A stretch of DNA of 64,000 nt from Teratosphaeria epicoccoides (Eukaryota > Ascomycota > Dothideomycetes > Mycosphaerellales > Teratosphaeriaceae). A program made the translations under genes and the position numbers. A model generated the notes under the pieces. That model had not been told where the DNA came from. It searched no databases and saw only the letters and a program-made list of their open reading frames with translations. The stretch is from assembly GCA_021401465.1 (NCBI GenBank), contig JADDMT010000055.1, forward strand, positions 62,001-126,000, given 5' to 3'. Positions 29,342 to 39,804 of this stretch are shown here, in pieces; positions within the stretch are counted from its first letter, which is position 1; each line of letters starts with the position of its first letter.

Positions 29342-30508
29342 CTACCTCTTGAGCATCGGAAACATGCCCGCGAGCTCCCCATCTGTCACATCCTCATAAT
29401 GTGCGCCAAAGAATTCGAGGAGGTCGTCGTCCAGATTCTCGTACAATCCATCGCGCATGTCCGCCGCCAGCTTCTGAAAGACTCTGAGCACACGATATAT
29501 GTCTCTCGCTGGCTTCTCGTCCAAGCTCTCCAACTCCCCCAGCGCCCTGCCGAACGGGCCTTCCCGGTCTTCGGAGTCGTCTCGTCGATCATCGCTGTCT
29601 TCGTCGCTGTCTTTCCCGTCTGGACTCTTGACCGAGTCGTCGTCGCAAAGTGACTGCTCCAGCGACGTGAGCCAGTAGAGCACACTGGTCAGGTCGCCGG
29701 TGCGACTGGCCTGCATGTCTCCCGAGAGGTTCGCGGTGGTCGGCGCAGTCGTGGTCTTGGGCGATTGCGGGCTGGACGCTTCCGATGTGGACACTGTCCC
29801 AGGACTCGGCGGGGACATGGCTGCGCTGGGGCTGGACGGGATCTCGGCGCGCTCCTTCGTCTGCTTGATCAAGCACGACTTGCCGAAATCGATCAGAATC
29901 AGATTCGGGTAGTCGCCTGTCCTGGTCGGAGATGTCGCGGGCGGGAGCTGGAAGAGCATGTTTCCGGGATTCATGTCGCCGTGTGAGATGAATGGCCAGT
30001 CTGTCTTGGCCTCGGGGCTTGCTTCGTGGCTGCCGAAATGCAGGTACAAAACTATGCTGACCAGCTGGTAGGCGATGTGCCAGACGAGTCCGGCGGGCAG
30101 CTGACCTTGGAGTGCCTCGTTGCAAAGGCGCTCGATGTTGCCTCCTCTGCACACTGGGCGCATGGTGTACCATGTCTTGCGTCCATCTGCCGTTGCAACT
30201 GCATCGACCAGCTCGATGAGGTTCGGATGCTGGTGAATGCTTTGTAGATACGTGAGGACCTCTACCTCACGATCGATGTCTGAAGAGGTGTTCTGGTGCG
30301 TTGCATTCTGTGTTGAGACTTTTGTGACCTCTAGAATCCCGCGTAGCATTGCGAGGGTGGCTTCCTTGCTCCGTAGTCCGGACGAGAAGTCGCTGATGAT
30401 CTGGTTGGCGCTGGACTTGGGTAAGGAGATATAAGCGTCCGCGTATTCGCCGTTGCCTAGCGTTCTGACAAGGTGGTGGCAGGATTCGGCCTTTTGGCGT
30501 GAGTCCAT
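29342..30508 (-). CDS. Atypical protein-kinase-like protein with HGD catalytic loop
   Basis: The first ATG (30506-30508) gives 388 residues. The kinase fold is visible: a degenerate Gly loop (LGNGEYADAYIS), HPNLIELVD, a hinge-like YTMRPVCRGGNIERL, the catalytic loop HGDMNPGNMLF at about residue 178, and DFGKS at about residue 207. The arginine of the usual HRD is glycine, and after DFG there is no activation segment ending in APE. Instead a Ser/Thr/Pro-rich insert is followed by an acidic stretch and a helical C-terminus. Such shortened kinase-like proteins are common in Pezizomycotina and may be weakly active or pseudokinases. No specific substrate can be proposed. Confidence 0.7.
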   Translation of the reverse strand: MDSRQKAESCHHLVRTLGNGEYADAYISLPKSSANQIISDFSSGLRSKEATLAMLRGILEVTKVSTQNATHQNTSSDIDREVEVLTYLQSIHQHPNLIELVDAVATADGRKTWYTMRPVCRGGNIERLCNEALQGQLPAGLVWHIAYQLVSIVLYLHFGSHEASPEAKTDWPFISHGDMNPGNMLFQLPPATSPTRTGDYPNLILIDFGKSCLIKQTKERAEIPSSPSAAMSPPSPGTVSTSEASSPQSPKTTTAPTTANLSGDMQASRTGDLTSVLYWLTSLEQSLCDDDSVKSPDGKDSDEDSDDRRDDSEDREGPFGRALGELESLDEKPARDIYRVLRVFQKLAADMRDGLYENLDDDLLEFFGAHYEDVTDGELAGMFPMLKR

Positions 30509-31093
30509 TCTGAATCCGTCGGACGGTGGAGAGTGGCAGTGTGAAGCTTTTATAGTGTACGCTCTCGAACAGGTGGTTGCCGAGAAGGCCGGCAAGCCGA
30601 TATAGAAAAGTCGGAGGACGTGTTGAGTGAAGAGATTCCATCAAACGTTATTGAAGACCAACATGTCACGAGAGAATCGCGCAGAAGAAACAAACAAACG
30701 CGATCTTGCCGGAGAATTCCGTCGTTCATGTGAAGCCTTGGCATGGTCTGTCCAGACACTCGAAGCGAGTGGCAATGCATTGTCAGCCCTTGCACAAGTC
30801 ATTTATTACCCCCGAAGTCATAATGTAGGACGGGATAAGCTCATAACATCATAAACCACTTTACCAGAAGGATCATCTGCTGCTCAGAAACGCAAGCAGA
30901 AGAGCAGAATGCCAACCGCTTGGGGCTGCCAACTATATCAATCAGTCAGTCAGAAGGACCGCCACAGTATAAGGTCCCTCACGAGAGAGCAAGCACGACG
31001 CGAAAGTGCATCGAAAGCAGCGTGTTCGTTAGGACTAAACCTCCTGCGTTTGTGGCGCATTGTCGTGTCCGCGGAGCGCTCAATACCGAAGGC
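30509..31093. other. Intergenic spacer
   Basis: This 585-bp stretch lies between the kinase-like gene start and the sugar transporter stop. Nothing beyond promoter and 3' UTR sequence is supported. Confidence 0.45.
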
Positions 31094-32846
31094 TCAGTCT
31101 GCTTCTTCAAGTTTCTCAGCTTTGACATCAGCCTTTTGACGCAGGTCCAGCTCCTCAGCGATCCCTGGCTGCATCATGCTCGCCCTCTTGACTGGCTGCA
31201 AAGCATTCTTAGACTCCAAGAAAAAAGCATCAATGTCTTCAAGTGTCCGGCCTTTGGTCTCGGGGCAGAAAAGGTAAAACACCGTGAAACCAAGGCAATT
31301 CGTGCACACATACACCTGTAGAGTATTAACGCACGTGCGACGTTCGACTCGCTATGACATACCAGATAGTATTTCCACGAGATGCTCGCGAATGCGACCG
31401 GCGTGACTTCTGCGATGAGAAAGTTCTGAGGTCTATCAGCGGACATTCGCATTATTCAGACAGCGGCTCTGACTTACGAAAAGCCAATTTGAGCAAGTTG
31501 ACATGGCCGTAACCTGTGATCGAATGCGTAGTGGCGCGATCTCGGACGCATACATGAATGGTATCAAGAACAACCCGATGGGGAAGACACCGAGGGCCAG
31601 GAAGTAGAAAATAAGTGAGCACCCAGCTATGGCAGTGCTTTCAGCCGCATGCGACTGCAAGCCGGCAAGCCCAGCGTTAGCGACAGTCATCAGGGCTGCA
31701 CCAACCAGAAGGAGCCGGCGTCTGCCAAAGCGATCGATCAAGAGAACAGCTGAAGTCGCCGCAAGGAACTGCCAGGTCTGGAGGCAGTTGGATATGATGC
31801 GAGAGAGGATCGAAGAGTAGCCAAGGTACGTCTCGAAGATGGTGTTGGAGTAAAATGTGATGACATTCACGCCGGCCATTTGAGCCAGAATATTGACGCC
31901 AATGGCGAGGAGTGTGCGGTTGATGTGTCGATTTGGTGTCTTTGCAAAGGGGTTGCTGGAATGGCCTGCGCCGTCTGCGTAGAGTGAGTTAAGAACGATA
32001 TCGACGCGGGCCTTAATGACTTCTGAGTCTTCGGGCTCGTCTTCTAACTTGGCCAACGCTGCCTTCCCCTCAGCGATCCTATCTTTCGCCAGGAGCCAGC
32101 GAGGAGACTCTACCAGGTAGGGCATCGCGCATAGCGCCAGGATCGGGAAGATGGCCTGGAATGCGATCGGAAATCGCCATGAGACCTCCTGGTATTTGTT
32201 GTGCTACAAATTGTACAGAGTCAGCAGCGCGACACACGCTGCATGTCAAGTTTGAAGACTCACGGGTACGAAGTAGAAGCCCAGCTCAAGCCACCCAACA
32301 AACATCACTCCAAAAATTGCGCCGGAGCCTTCGAGCATGATCAGCCATCCTCGATTGTGTGCCTCAGCACTCTCACCGACCCAAGTCGGTAGAGTAGCGG
32401 TGATGCTGCCCACGCCGAATCCAGTCACAATGCGTGCTATAATCAATTGCGCAAGCTGGAAGCTTGTAGCCTGGAGAATGACACCGATCAAGATCACAAT
32501 ACAGGCTCCAATAGCTGTCTTTTTCCTGCCGAACCGATTGCCAAAGATGAAACAAGTCAGGGCGCCGATGGCTGCTCCGACTTCGTACAACGCCACCGTG
32601 GTGCCTTCGAGGGTTGAATTCTGAGCTTTTAACTCTGCAGTCGTCGTGTCGATTGCTGAAAAGGTCGCGACGAAAGATGGCAGCGTCAAGAGACCATTCA
32701 TGAGCGCCTGGTCATATCCTTGGAGAATCCTGGCTCGCGTGAGCATCGCTGAATACTATTGCGCAGCCTAGCATCGTAAACTCTCACCATACCATAGCAC
32801 CAGTGACGGCCAGCGTGAGCTGCAACCTCTTGCCACGCAGCTCCAT
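31094..32846 (-). CDS. MFS sugar transporter
   Basis: Five exons were assembled: 32846-32788, 32729-32264, 32203-31478, 31425-31363 and 31315-31094, giving 511 residues. All four introns are 47-60 nt with GT-AG ends. Exon 1 encodes MELRGKRLQLTLAVTGAMV and joins to ILQGYDQALMNG. The protein has the twelve-helix major facilitator layout with sugar-porter signatures: NRFGRKKT after helix 2, PYLVESPRWLL after helix 6, DRFGRRR, and PETKGRTLEDID after helix 12. It should sit in the plasma membrane and import a hexose, disaccharide or related compound by proton symport. The substrate cannot be read from sequence. It is not obviously co-regulated with its neighbours. Confidence 0.93.
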
Positions 32847-33732
32847 CTTGGTTGACGAGTCGGACTGGATAAGCTGACGAGTCGAAGTCACTACTGTCGA
32901 GGAGAGAAAAGCCGTGCGAACGACGAAATATACAACATCAGGGCTGCAGACCTAAACGCTAGCATTGCATTCGGCTAGAAGGGATCCTTTGGACTGATCT
33001 CACGGATTGCGCTCCACTATTCGCTCGGGGCCCCCGCATTGGAGACACTCGAGCTACGTTCATTTCGGCTGAATGCTTGCGCGATGAAAAGTGACCATTC
33101 TGGGAGAAGTATCTGCCGGTGTGCGGAGCCAACCATTTTGTGGTATGCCTGCGGCTGACGAAAGTGGCAAATGAACTCCAGATGGAGAGTGTGGAGACCG
33201 GCCGAGCCGTACTTGACATGCCGGTTTCGCTTTTGACCGTCAGCAGATCGCTATGTGGGGTGGTTTAACATTGAGAGGTGAACGACAGACAAGTCACCAT
33301 TAGCGGCCTGGATTGTTTGTCCGGCTATGCCAGCAATGACCGGCGCTCGGTGCTCGGGTCAATGCAAAGCTCTAGGCGTCAGGTCCGTCATCGCTGTGTA
33401 CCTGTACCATTCAGGCTCATCATCGCAGATATAGAAGTGTTGAAGCTAATCATCAGCAAAGACAACACGGAAGGTGACACATGCCTAGTCCGGAGTGAGG
33501 AAGTATCAGTCTGTTTCCCTTGGTTGCTTATATCTACTACGCGTTTTCCCAGTGGGCGCGGGTCCCAGCAATCGGACGTGCAAGCTATGCTGGTGATTGG
33601 TATCTGGTGCTGCGAATTGACCCAGAAGATGAGGGATCAGAGCTCAGAGCGGCTTCTGCGCAATCAAGTGGTGGCTACTCGATCGGAAATCAGCATCTAC
33701 GCGCTAGACACCCATATGAAGGTCCAAGGAAC
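32847..33732. other. Intergenic region, no supported gene
   Basis: This 886-bp stretch lies upstream of the transporter. The plus-strand frame 33278-33754 lacks recognisable features, so I see only promoter sequence here. Confidence 0.45.
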
Positions 33733-34953
33733 TCACATCTCAAGATACGAATGAATCTTGCTAGTGTTCAGCTCGCTCCTTACGTGTGCAAATAGCACAT
33801 TTGCTTCGTCGAGAGTCCACTTCAGCTCCTTGGTAAGGAATTTCAGACCGAAAGCCGGCAGACCATTTCGAAGAGTCTCTGCTACGAACCAGCCAGTCTG
33901 CTTTAATCGTGGATTCTTGGGCCATGTCCCGATTGGGGCTTTGACGATACGGTCTATGATGTTAACAAATCCCGCGTCTCGAGCTTCTTTCTCCCAGTGA
34001 GCACTAGCATCTACCAGCAACGGGGAGAATGGTCAGCGAACCCCTCCACGATTTCCAGGCCGCCAAGACTCACTGAGATCTCGACCAGCCCTTTTGCCGG
34101 CGTCTATGAGCAATTTGTAGAAGCTTACCAGACTGCTGTCTGGTGGTAGTGTGCCATCATCAGAGACGGGCGGAACGTTGTGATCGACGAACTCGAGAAA
34201 GCCGCCAGGCTTGACGGCGTCGTATGTTTTGGCAAACAGTCCGGGATAGTCCATGATGGAAATTCCATTGAACCTTGTATGTACAAGATCGAAGCGATTG
34301 CTGCCGTATGTCCAATCGTCATCCCAATCATCGATCTCGAACGACACATTCGGAGGCACCCAGGAAGGCTGTATCTTGGAGAGATCGGTGCCAATGATCG
34401 ACGCGCCCGGGTAGAGGTCGCCCATGTCAATGCACCATATCCCGGTCCCGGTGCCGAGGTCTAATATCCTGGAGGGATGTTCGCCGATCGGTGCGAGGTG
34501 GTATTTGCCACCGAGAATCATTGTCGCCCAATGGTGCTTCATGTCTTCGCGGTCCATCTCTGCCAGCAGAACATCAACATGACATGCGCAGGGAGAAGCC
34601 CAGGGCGGCATGAGCTCACCTTCCTCGTCATTCGGAGCATAGTATTTGCCCTCCTTGTAGGCATGGTATCGCCGCCCATTCTCGTAGACCTGTACGCATT
34701 CAGCTCGGGGCGATTGTGGTGGAAACGGTATTGCATCACGAACATATTTCGTCACGCCGGAGTTGAGGCTGGTCAGCTCGGAGGCGCTATCCGAACCATA
34801 CGAACTGTCGTTGTCCGGCAGATCACTGTCCACTTCCAATGCGGCGGCTTCTTCAGCAACGACCGGCGCGGGCACTGGATGGAGCGGGGGATGTTGGCCG
34901 TGTGGCTGTGTGGTCAGGCCGGCATGCACTTGCACCGGCTGTTCATCAGCCAT
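33733..34953 (-). CDS. LaeA-like SAM-dependent methyltransferase
   Basis: Two exons, 34953-34074 and 34010-33733, flank a 63-nt intron (GTGAGT...GGTAG, GCTGAC branch). They encode 385 residues. The N-terminus is disordered and acidic. Motif I reads ILDLGTGTGIWCIDMG at about residues 162-177, followed by an acidic post-motif strand (IIGTDLS) and FDLVHTRF. Exon 2 supplies WEKEARDAGFVNI and the C-terminal strand region. This is the fungal LaeA/Llm type methyltransferase family. LaeA itself regulates secondary metabolism through velvet complexes, but most paralogues have no known role. It neighbours a transporter but no polyketide or peptide synthase, so a cluster role is not supported. The start uses the first ATG, 12 nt into the open frame. 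Confidence 0.88.
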
Positions 34954-35334
34954 CGCGGCAGCCACTGTTGTGTATCACCGCGCCGAAGTGTCCGCGGGAT
35001 CCGAGATACTCCAAGGCTACAACTCCCACGACGACAGCGATCTCCACCGACTTTGCAGGTCCGCGTGGCACGTGGCAATGGCCATGTACGCATCGAGGCT
35101 GTGACGGCGGAGCGGGGGACTCCGACCGTCGCGATTGGCCAAATGCATCGCGGTGCACGGTGATACCGCTGTGCTGGATCCGAAGGTCGGTCTGCTCCTG
35201 CCTGCTTGGAGACGACTGATCGCGCTTTCCCCATGACTCGTGAGTCGTGCCGCTGGATCTTTTCAAATTGCAACATCAATAATGCTTACGAGCACGTGAT
35301 TCTCGAATGCCGAGGTCACATACACTCTACGTCA

Positions 35335-35695
35335 TCGGATGACGTTTCCCGATGTCGTCGGTGTTACATAATCAAGCTCGGACCAGACAGTCTCGGCTAT
35401 CTATCAGCAGTTGCCAACCTGGATGAACGAATCAACACACTATCACCAGAACAGTCGGCGGTATATTCGGCCGGGGCAATCCAGTCGCCGGGTCAGTGTA
35501 GTGCACGCATGGATCGCCAGTGTGCCCATATGGCGGTAAGACGTGGGACTTGGGTCGCCATGTATAGTACAAAGCGTTGTTGAATAGGGTCGACAGACTT
35601 GGAGGCGCCGCGTTGTAGTCGATCACGTTGGCAGTGGAGAATCCATGGACGGCGATCGCCGTGGCCGACACAGTTTGTGTGCCCTTACTAGCCAT
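35335..35695 (-). CDS. Hypothetical small protein (uncertain)
   Basis: An ATG at 35693-35695 opens an 87-codon frame with protein-like composition (Tyr, Pro and His rich, containing CVHYTDPATGLPRP). A possible GTGATA donor and CTGATAG acceptor would splice it to a further exon starting with IAETVWSELDY and ending in VIR, for about 105 residues. The left coordinate marks that exon's approximate end. No family is recognised, no signal peptide is present, and the opposite strand is also open. Treat as a weak prediction. Confidence 0.28.
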
Positions 35696-35699
35696 GTCT

Positions 35700-36590
35700 T
35701 ATGCTCGAACCAAGGGATCAGGCTTATGCAGGAGGATGTAGCGCAGAATTCTATATCGTGGAGAAATGGCTTATGGAGAGGTCGGACCTGTGTCTAAGTA
35801 ATCGAACGGTTCATGGACTTCAAAATGTTGGACAGGACTGCAGCCGATAGGGAAGAAAGAGTGGCAGTCAACAATCGAAATGACTTTGACGGGCTAGTGG
35901 GAGTACATTCATTTTTAAATTTCATGCGATGGACCCTACTCGCAAAGATGACGATTGTATGGAAGCCGACTATTTGGCACGTATGGCCGACGGACACCGC
36001 ACATAGATGCCGGAACATCTTGTGCATTATGGCAGAGAAGGTGCTTACCGTAAGAGAGGGGAGGAGAAGAAAGTCACTTGTGAGCATGCTCGCCTTCATG
36101 AATACTACTAGCGTGTGCTGTCATTGGGCGGCGCAATGCTAAGCTCCGGTCTTGTTGTGCTCGAGATGCTTCGCAATGCAGATGCTTATGCTCGAAGGAA
36201 GAGAAGGAGTGCGAATAGAGCTTGACCGTCTCAGCATTTCGTTTGATGGAACATATCTCTCATGCAACCAGGAAGAAGTCGACGTGCCTGCCCAGCCGAC
36301 GTGACCTCAAAGGCTAGGGAATCCCTCATCCATTCTCAAAAGACATAGATGTGTCGTTGGGAAGAGGTGATCAGTTCAGCGCCACGACATCGCACAGCGC
36401 CGTCCAAGACTTACTATCATCGGAGAATTTAGGATGTTCTTCGACAAATGCGCCGAGACATGCGCGAGAAGTCTCACCATGGACTCATACCATTGCTCTG
36501 GGTGATGCAATCTGGTTCCAACTCCTTGATGTTCAATCAATAGTCTTGCAAGTCCACTTCTCCAGCGACCACACCACATTTCGATGCCAA
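35700..36590. other. Gene-poor stretch
   Basis: No domain-bearing frame, repeat or RNA gene was recognised in this 0.9 kb between two uncertain small genes. Confidence 0.4.
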
Positions 36591-36591
36591 A

Positions 36592-36952
36592 ATGAAAAGC
36601 ATTACCATCGTTCCTGGGCTCCTGAGCCTCATCGCACGCACGAACGCCGCAGACTGTTCGAATCTCACTCCAAGCAACTGCGACTCGACCGGACCGCAGC
36701 CGTACACGTGGCGTGTGCGTATTGTCCTTCCCGCTTCCGTCTCAATTAAGCACTGCGAGCTGACCGTGATTCGTAGTGCACACCGAACGATTGCGATCCA
36801 TTTATGCATTACGGACCACCAAACAACGACTGCTGGTTCTTCTCCCAATCTTCAACTCCTGATAAGACCTATTGTGTGAGTTGCTCTTCTCGCCGAACAC
36901 GGAAGGGTTGAGCTGACCTCTGAGGTCGTTGCAGTGCGCGAAAGGACCCTAG
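36592..36952 (+). CDS. Small cysteine-rich secreted protein candidate
   Basis: Three exons were assembled: 36592-36714, 36777-36875 and 36935-36952, giving 79 residues. The N-terminus (MKSITIVPGLLSLIARTNAA) looks like a short signal peptide with an Ala-x-Ala-like cleavage site. The mature part would have about 59 residues with seven cysteines. Both introns (62 and 59 nt) carry GTNNGT donors (GTGCGT, GTGAGT) and GCTGAC branch sites near the acceptor, and both preserve frame. Without the first splice the frame changes composition abruptly to His/Ile/Arg-rich sequence. The odd cysteine number suggests either a dimer or a small error in the last exon. Such proteins include effectors and antimicrobial peptides, but no family is recognised. 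Confidence 0.5.
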
Positions 36953-38351
36953 AAGCAACGCCAAAGGAGTGTCCTGGATCAAATAAAAGGCATTGCCGTG
37001 GTGATCATGTCAATATCATTTCTGGAGTCATGACGACAGAAACCTTGCCACTTGCAATGGACACTTCGGGGCGCTCCCGATTCCAGCTCACTCAGGCGCC
37101 AGAGGTTGCGCAGCATTGACGCCTTCTTCCATGCTGAGGAAGCGTGTAATCTTTGTCCACCGAGTAGCAGGAGCTGGAGCATTTTACACAAGCCGAACAT
37201 GCGACTTTTCCACAGTTTGGGGTTCACATTCGTGAAAGGTATTGGGCCCTATCCTCTCATGCGAGTCCAGGAAAATCTTCGAGACCTTGAAAATCATCTC
37301 TTGCAGCAGTTCCCAACCATTTGGCTAAGCGCATACAACGGCTGCAGCTCGTCCTTGATCTCTGTAGCAGTGTACTCGTCAAGTTGATGCCCAATCGGAA
37401 AATGTCTCCCACAATGAGCTCCGCCAGGTGGCCTTCCACAAGCACGTACGCCTCTTGAATAGGACAAGATGGATGTTCATTTGCTGGAGTGCCCTTGGCT
37501 TCGATGACCTCGACTTCAGGCACCCGTTGCCGAAGAATTGGACTTGCCCTTCGCAAGCTATCCAGAACCAAGACGGCGACCTATCGTCCTGACTCGCTCA
37601 CACGCACTTCGCACCAATCAGTGAGATCACACTGACATGCCAAGGCGTCGCCCAATGCATCTCTGAACGACTTTGGTAGATCGGTCGCCTGTTTGAGATT
37701 GAATGGTCATCTGCTCACAAGTCGACCATGATCACGAAATGGTGGGTGAGTCTGTCACTGTCATGATTGCTGAAGCGCGCCGTCGATCTATATCCGACAT
37801 ACTCCTCGCCGCTTCTTGCTCGCAGTTGCGAAGTATCGAGTGTAGATGTGCCGAAGGAGTGATGTTTTGGGCTTGGTCAGCCAGAATAGCGCCAGGACCT
37901 CGGGTAGATAGTAGCTTTGCAGAATGTCCGCCAAGGCCCTTCCAGCTAGATACCGAGATCTCGTGCGGCATGCAAAGCCCTTGAAGGAGCGCCAGTCGGA
38001 GGTAGCGGTCGATGTGACACCGTAATTATGTACTGTACCGTCGCTCGCATATGCGCTGCACTGCTGCATGCGCACTGATGCTCCCCGCGCGCAACTACAT
38101 GATGATCTACTTGTGCTTGGCACCATGGGACATGTCATCGATTGCCTTTCTAGAGGTGGTCTCGTGGTCTACCCGAACTGGCGAAGGCTCGTGAAAGCTG
38201 CTGCTTCACTCTGCTCCGAATATTCCTACGTACGGTACATATTTCCAATGAAAATCACTCAGGTCGTCTGATCGTTCACCTCTGCTACCCAAACCGTCCT
38301 TTGACAAACACCTCCCTCCCCATCACCCTCGCCGCGCCGCGCGCCACCCAT
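36953..38351. other. Gene-poor stretch with possible decayed coding fragments
   Basis: This 1.4-kb stretch has a minus-strand frame at 37257-37571 and a separate frame at about 37580-37700 reading LPKSFRDALGDALACQCD before a stop. They look protein-like but are broken by stops and frame changes, and no splice sites restore them convincingly. They may be relics of one gene. No family was recognised. Confidence 0.35.
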
Positions 38352-39119
38352 TCAAGGCAACTTGACCGCGCCCAAGTTCGCCACCGCACCCTCTTCCCTC
38401 TCGTGCCTCCTCTCCACCTTCTCCTCCGTATAGACCCTATACCAATTCTCCGCCGCATTGAGCGTGGCCGCGCCCAAGACAGCTCCGCCCAGCATTTTCA
38501 AACCCTTATTCTCGTCTCCGCCGAAGTGTCGAGCCGTCACGAGTCCGATGGCGGCGCCTGCGCCAGCCGCGATCAGCCCGTCGTAGGAGGAGTCAAAATG
38601 GCGCTCGAGGACGTTGCCGTCGCGGCGCGATTTCATCGAGTACCAGAGGAGGCCTTCATCCTCGTCGTCGTTGTTATTTTGAGTCTTGGTGGCATCGTTT
38701 CTGCTGCCGTCTCTTCTGTCTCTGTCGCGATACTCGCGGCGGCGTCTTCGATCTTGGCGACGTTCGCGAGCACCGTCATCCTGGCTGTCTTGATCGTCGT
38801 GGTAGTCGTCGCGCCTGCGAGACGGTCTCCGTTGATAGTGCACGAGATCCTGTCGACCGCGATCGTGGGGAGGCAGGTGGCCATCTGCGTCTGCGCGTTG
38901 AAGCGTTCTTCGGGTTCTGGTCTGATCTACCTCGTACGGCCTGTCGTCCTTGACAGATTGATATTTTGGCCGATCGAATTCCTGTGCCAATTCATGCTGC
39001 TCCAGCGCATGGACATACTCGAATGGCATTTCCTGGACTCGCCTTTCGCGCACCCGATCACCCGTCCTGGGATCATCGTAAGTGTAATCAACCACATGTG
39101 CTGGACGTCTGGAGGACAT
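38352..39119 (-). CDS. Conserved-looking protein with Arg/Asp-rich core and glycine-zipper C-terminus
   Basis: The ATG at 39117-39119 gives 255 residues beginning MSSRRPAHVVDYTYDDPRTG. The middle (about residues 85-150) is dominated by Arg, Asp and Gln. The C-terminal part contains a small-residue helix pair (DGLIAAGAGAAIGLV and LKMLGGAVLGAATLNA) that resembles a glycine-zipper membrane or oligomerisation segment, followed by an AENWYRVYTEE helix. The long plus-strand frame over the same bases (38301-39266) is its mirror. The function is unknown. The coding strand was chosen because the conserved-looking ends and the start context are on minus. Confidence 0.6.
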   Translation of the reverse strand: MSSRRPAHVVDYTYDDPRTGDRVRERRVQEMPFEYVHALEQHELAQEFDRPKYQSVKDDRPYEVDQTRTRRTLQRADADGHLPPHDRGRQDLVHYQRRPSRRRDDYHDDQDSQDDGARERRQDRRRRREYRDRDRRDGSRNDATKTQNNNDDEDEGLLWYSMKSRRDGNVLERHFDSSYDGLIAAGAGAAIGLVTARHFGGDENKGLKMLGGAVLGAATLNAAENWYRVYTEEKVERRHEREEGAVANLGAVKLP

Positions 39120-39804
39120 GGTGAGCTGTTTGGCATGCAGCAGCGGAGAAAGATGCGCGCAACACAATCGCTATTTCTCAGTCTGCTACATGATTGCGCA
39201 TTGCTACATGTACTACTCAAGCCTACGTGTAAATGCCGGAGACGTCACAGATTGTCTGAGGACTAGTTGCAAGGCATTGCGATTCGTGCTGCAGACAGAG
39301 ACAATGTGTGTGGTTCGTGGAGGATCATCCCGGCCGTCACACCTACTCCATTTATTTTCGTGCCGGAGGCGTGAACGTGTGTCAGGAGGAGTCAGTGGTT
39401 CGCATTAGCCTGCAATGGGGGGTATCACACTCGCAGATCCAGATCGATGATGGTAGATGCGCGAATGAAAGCAGAGATTCTGTTTGGATCCATATCTGGC
39501 CTGTATCGCACACATCTCTAGGTAAGTAAGTAGTATAAGGTACGCTGTTATCAACCACGCCATGCCATGCAAACCCGCTTTTTCCCAACCTGTAAAGTAC
39601 AGTCAAGTACAGCATTTCGAAGTTGAGATCGGGTATCAAAACGCCCGTGGTAGCACTGTACAGATCTTTCGTCCCCGTCTTCGTTCGACCTTTGCCGATC
39701 TTAGTCGTGTGTATCCACGCACAACGCAGCACTGGCCCTCGAGAGCGTCTGGTTGTGCCCATGCAGCACCACCTTTCATCTTCCAGCTCCGGAACGCGGC
39801 GCGC
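39120..39804. other. Intergenic spacer
   Basis: This 685-bp stretch lies between the start of the glycine-zipper protein gene and the TUF1 stop. No gene is supported. Confidence 0.45.

Noticed and set aside
33278..33754. 158-codon plus-strand frame upstream of the sugar transporter
   Set aside because: It overlaps the end of the methyltransferase exon on the other strand and shows no protein features.
38301..39266. 321-codon plus-strand frame with hydrophobic Val/Ile runs
   Set aside because: It is opposite the Arg/Asp-rich protein at 38,352-39,119. The hydrophobic stretches are what antisense of Asp/Arg codons gives.
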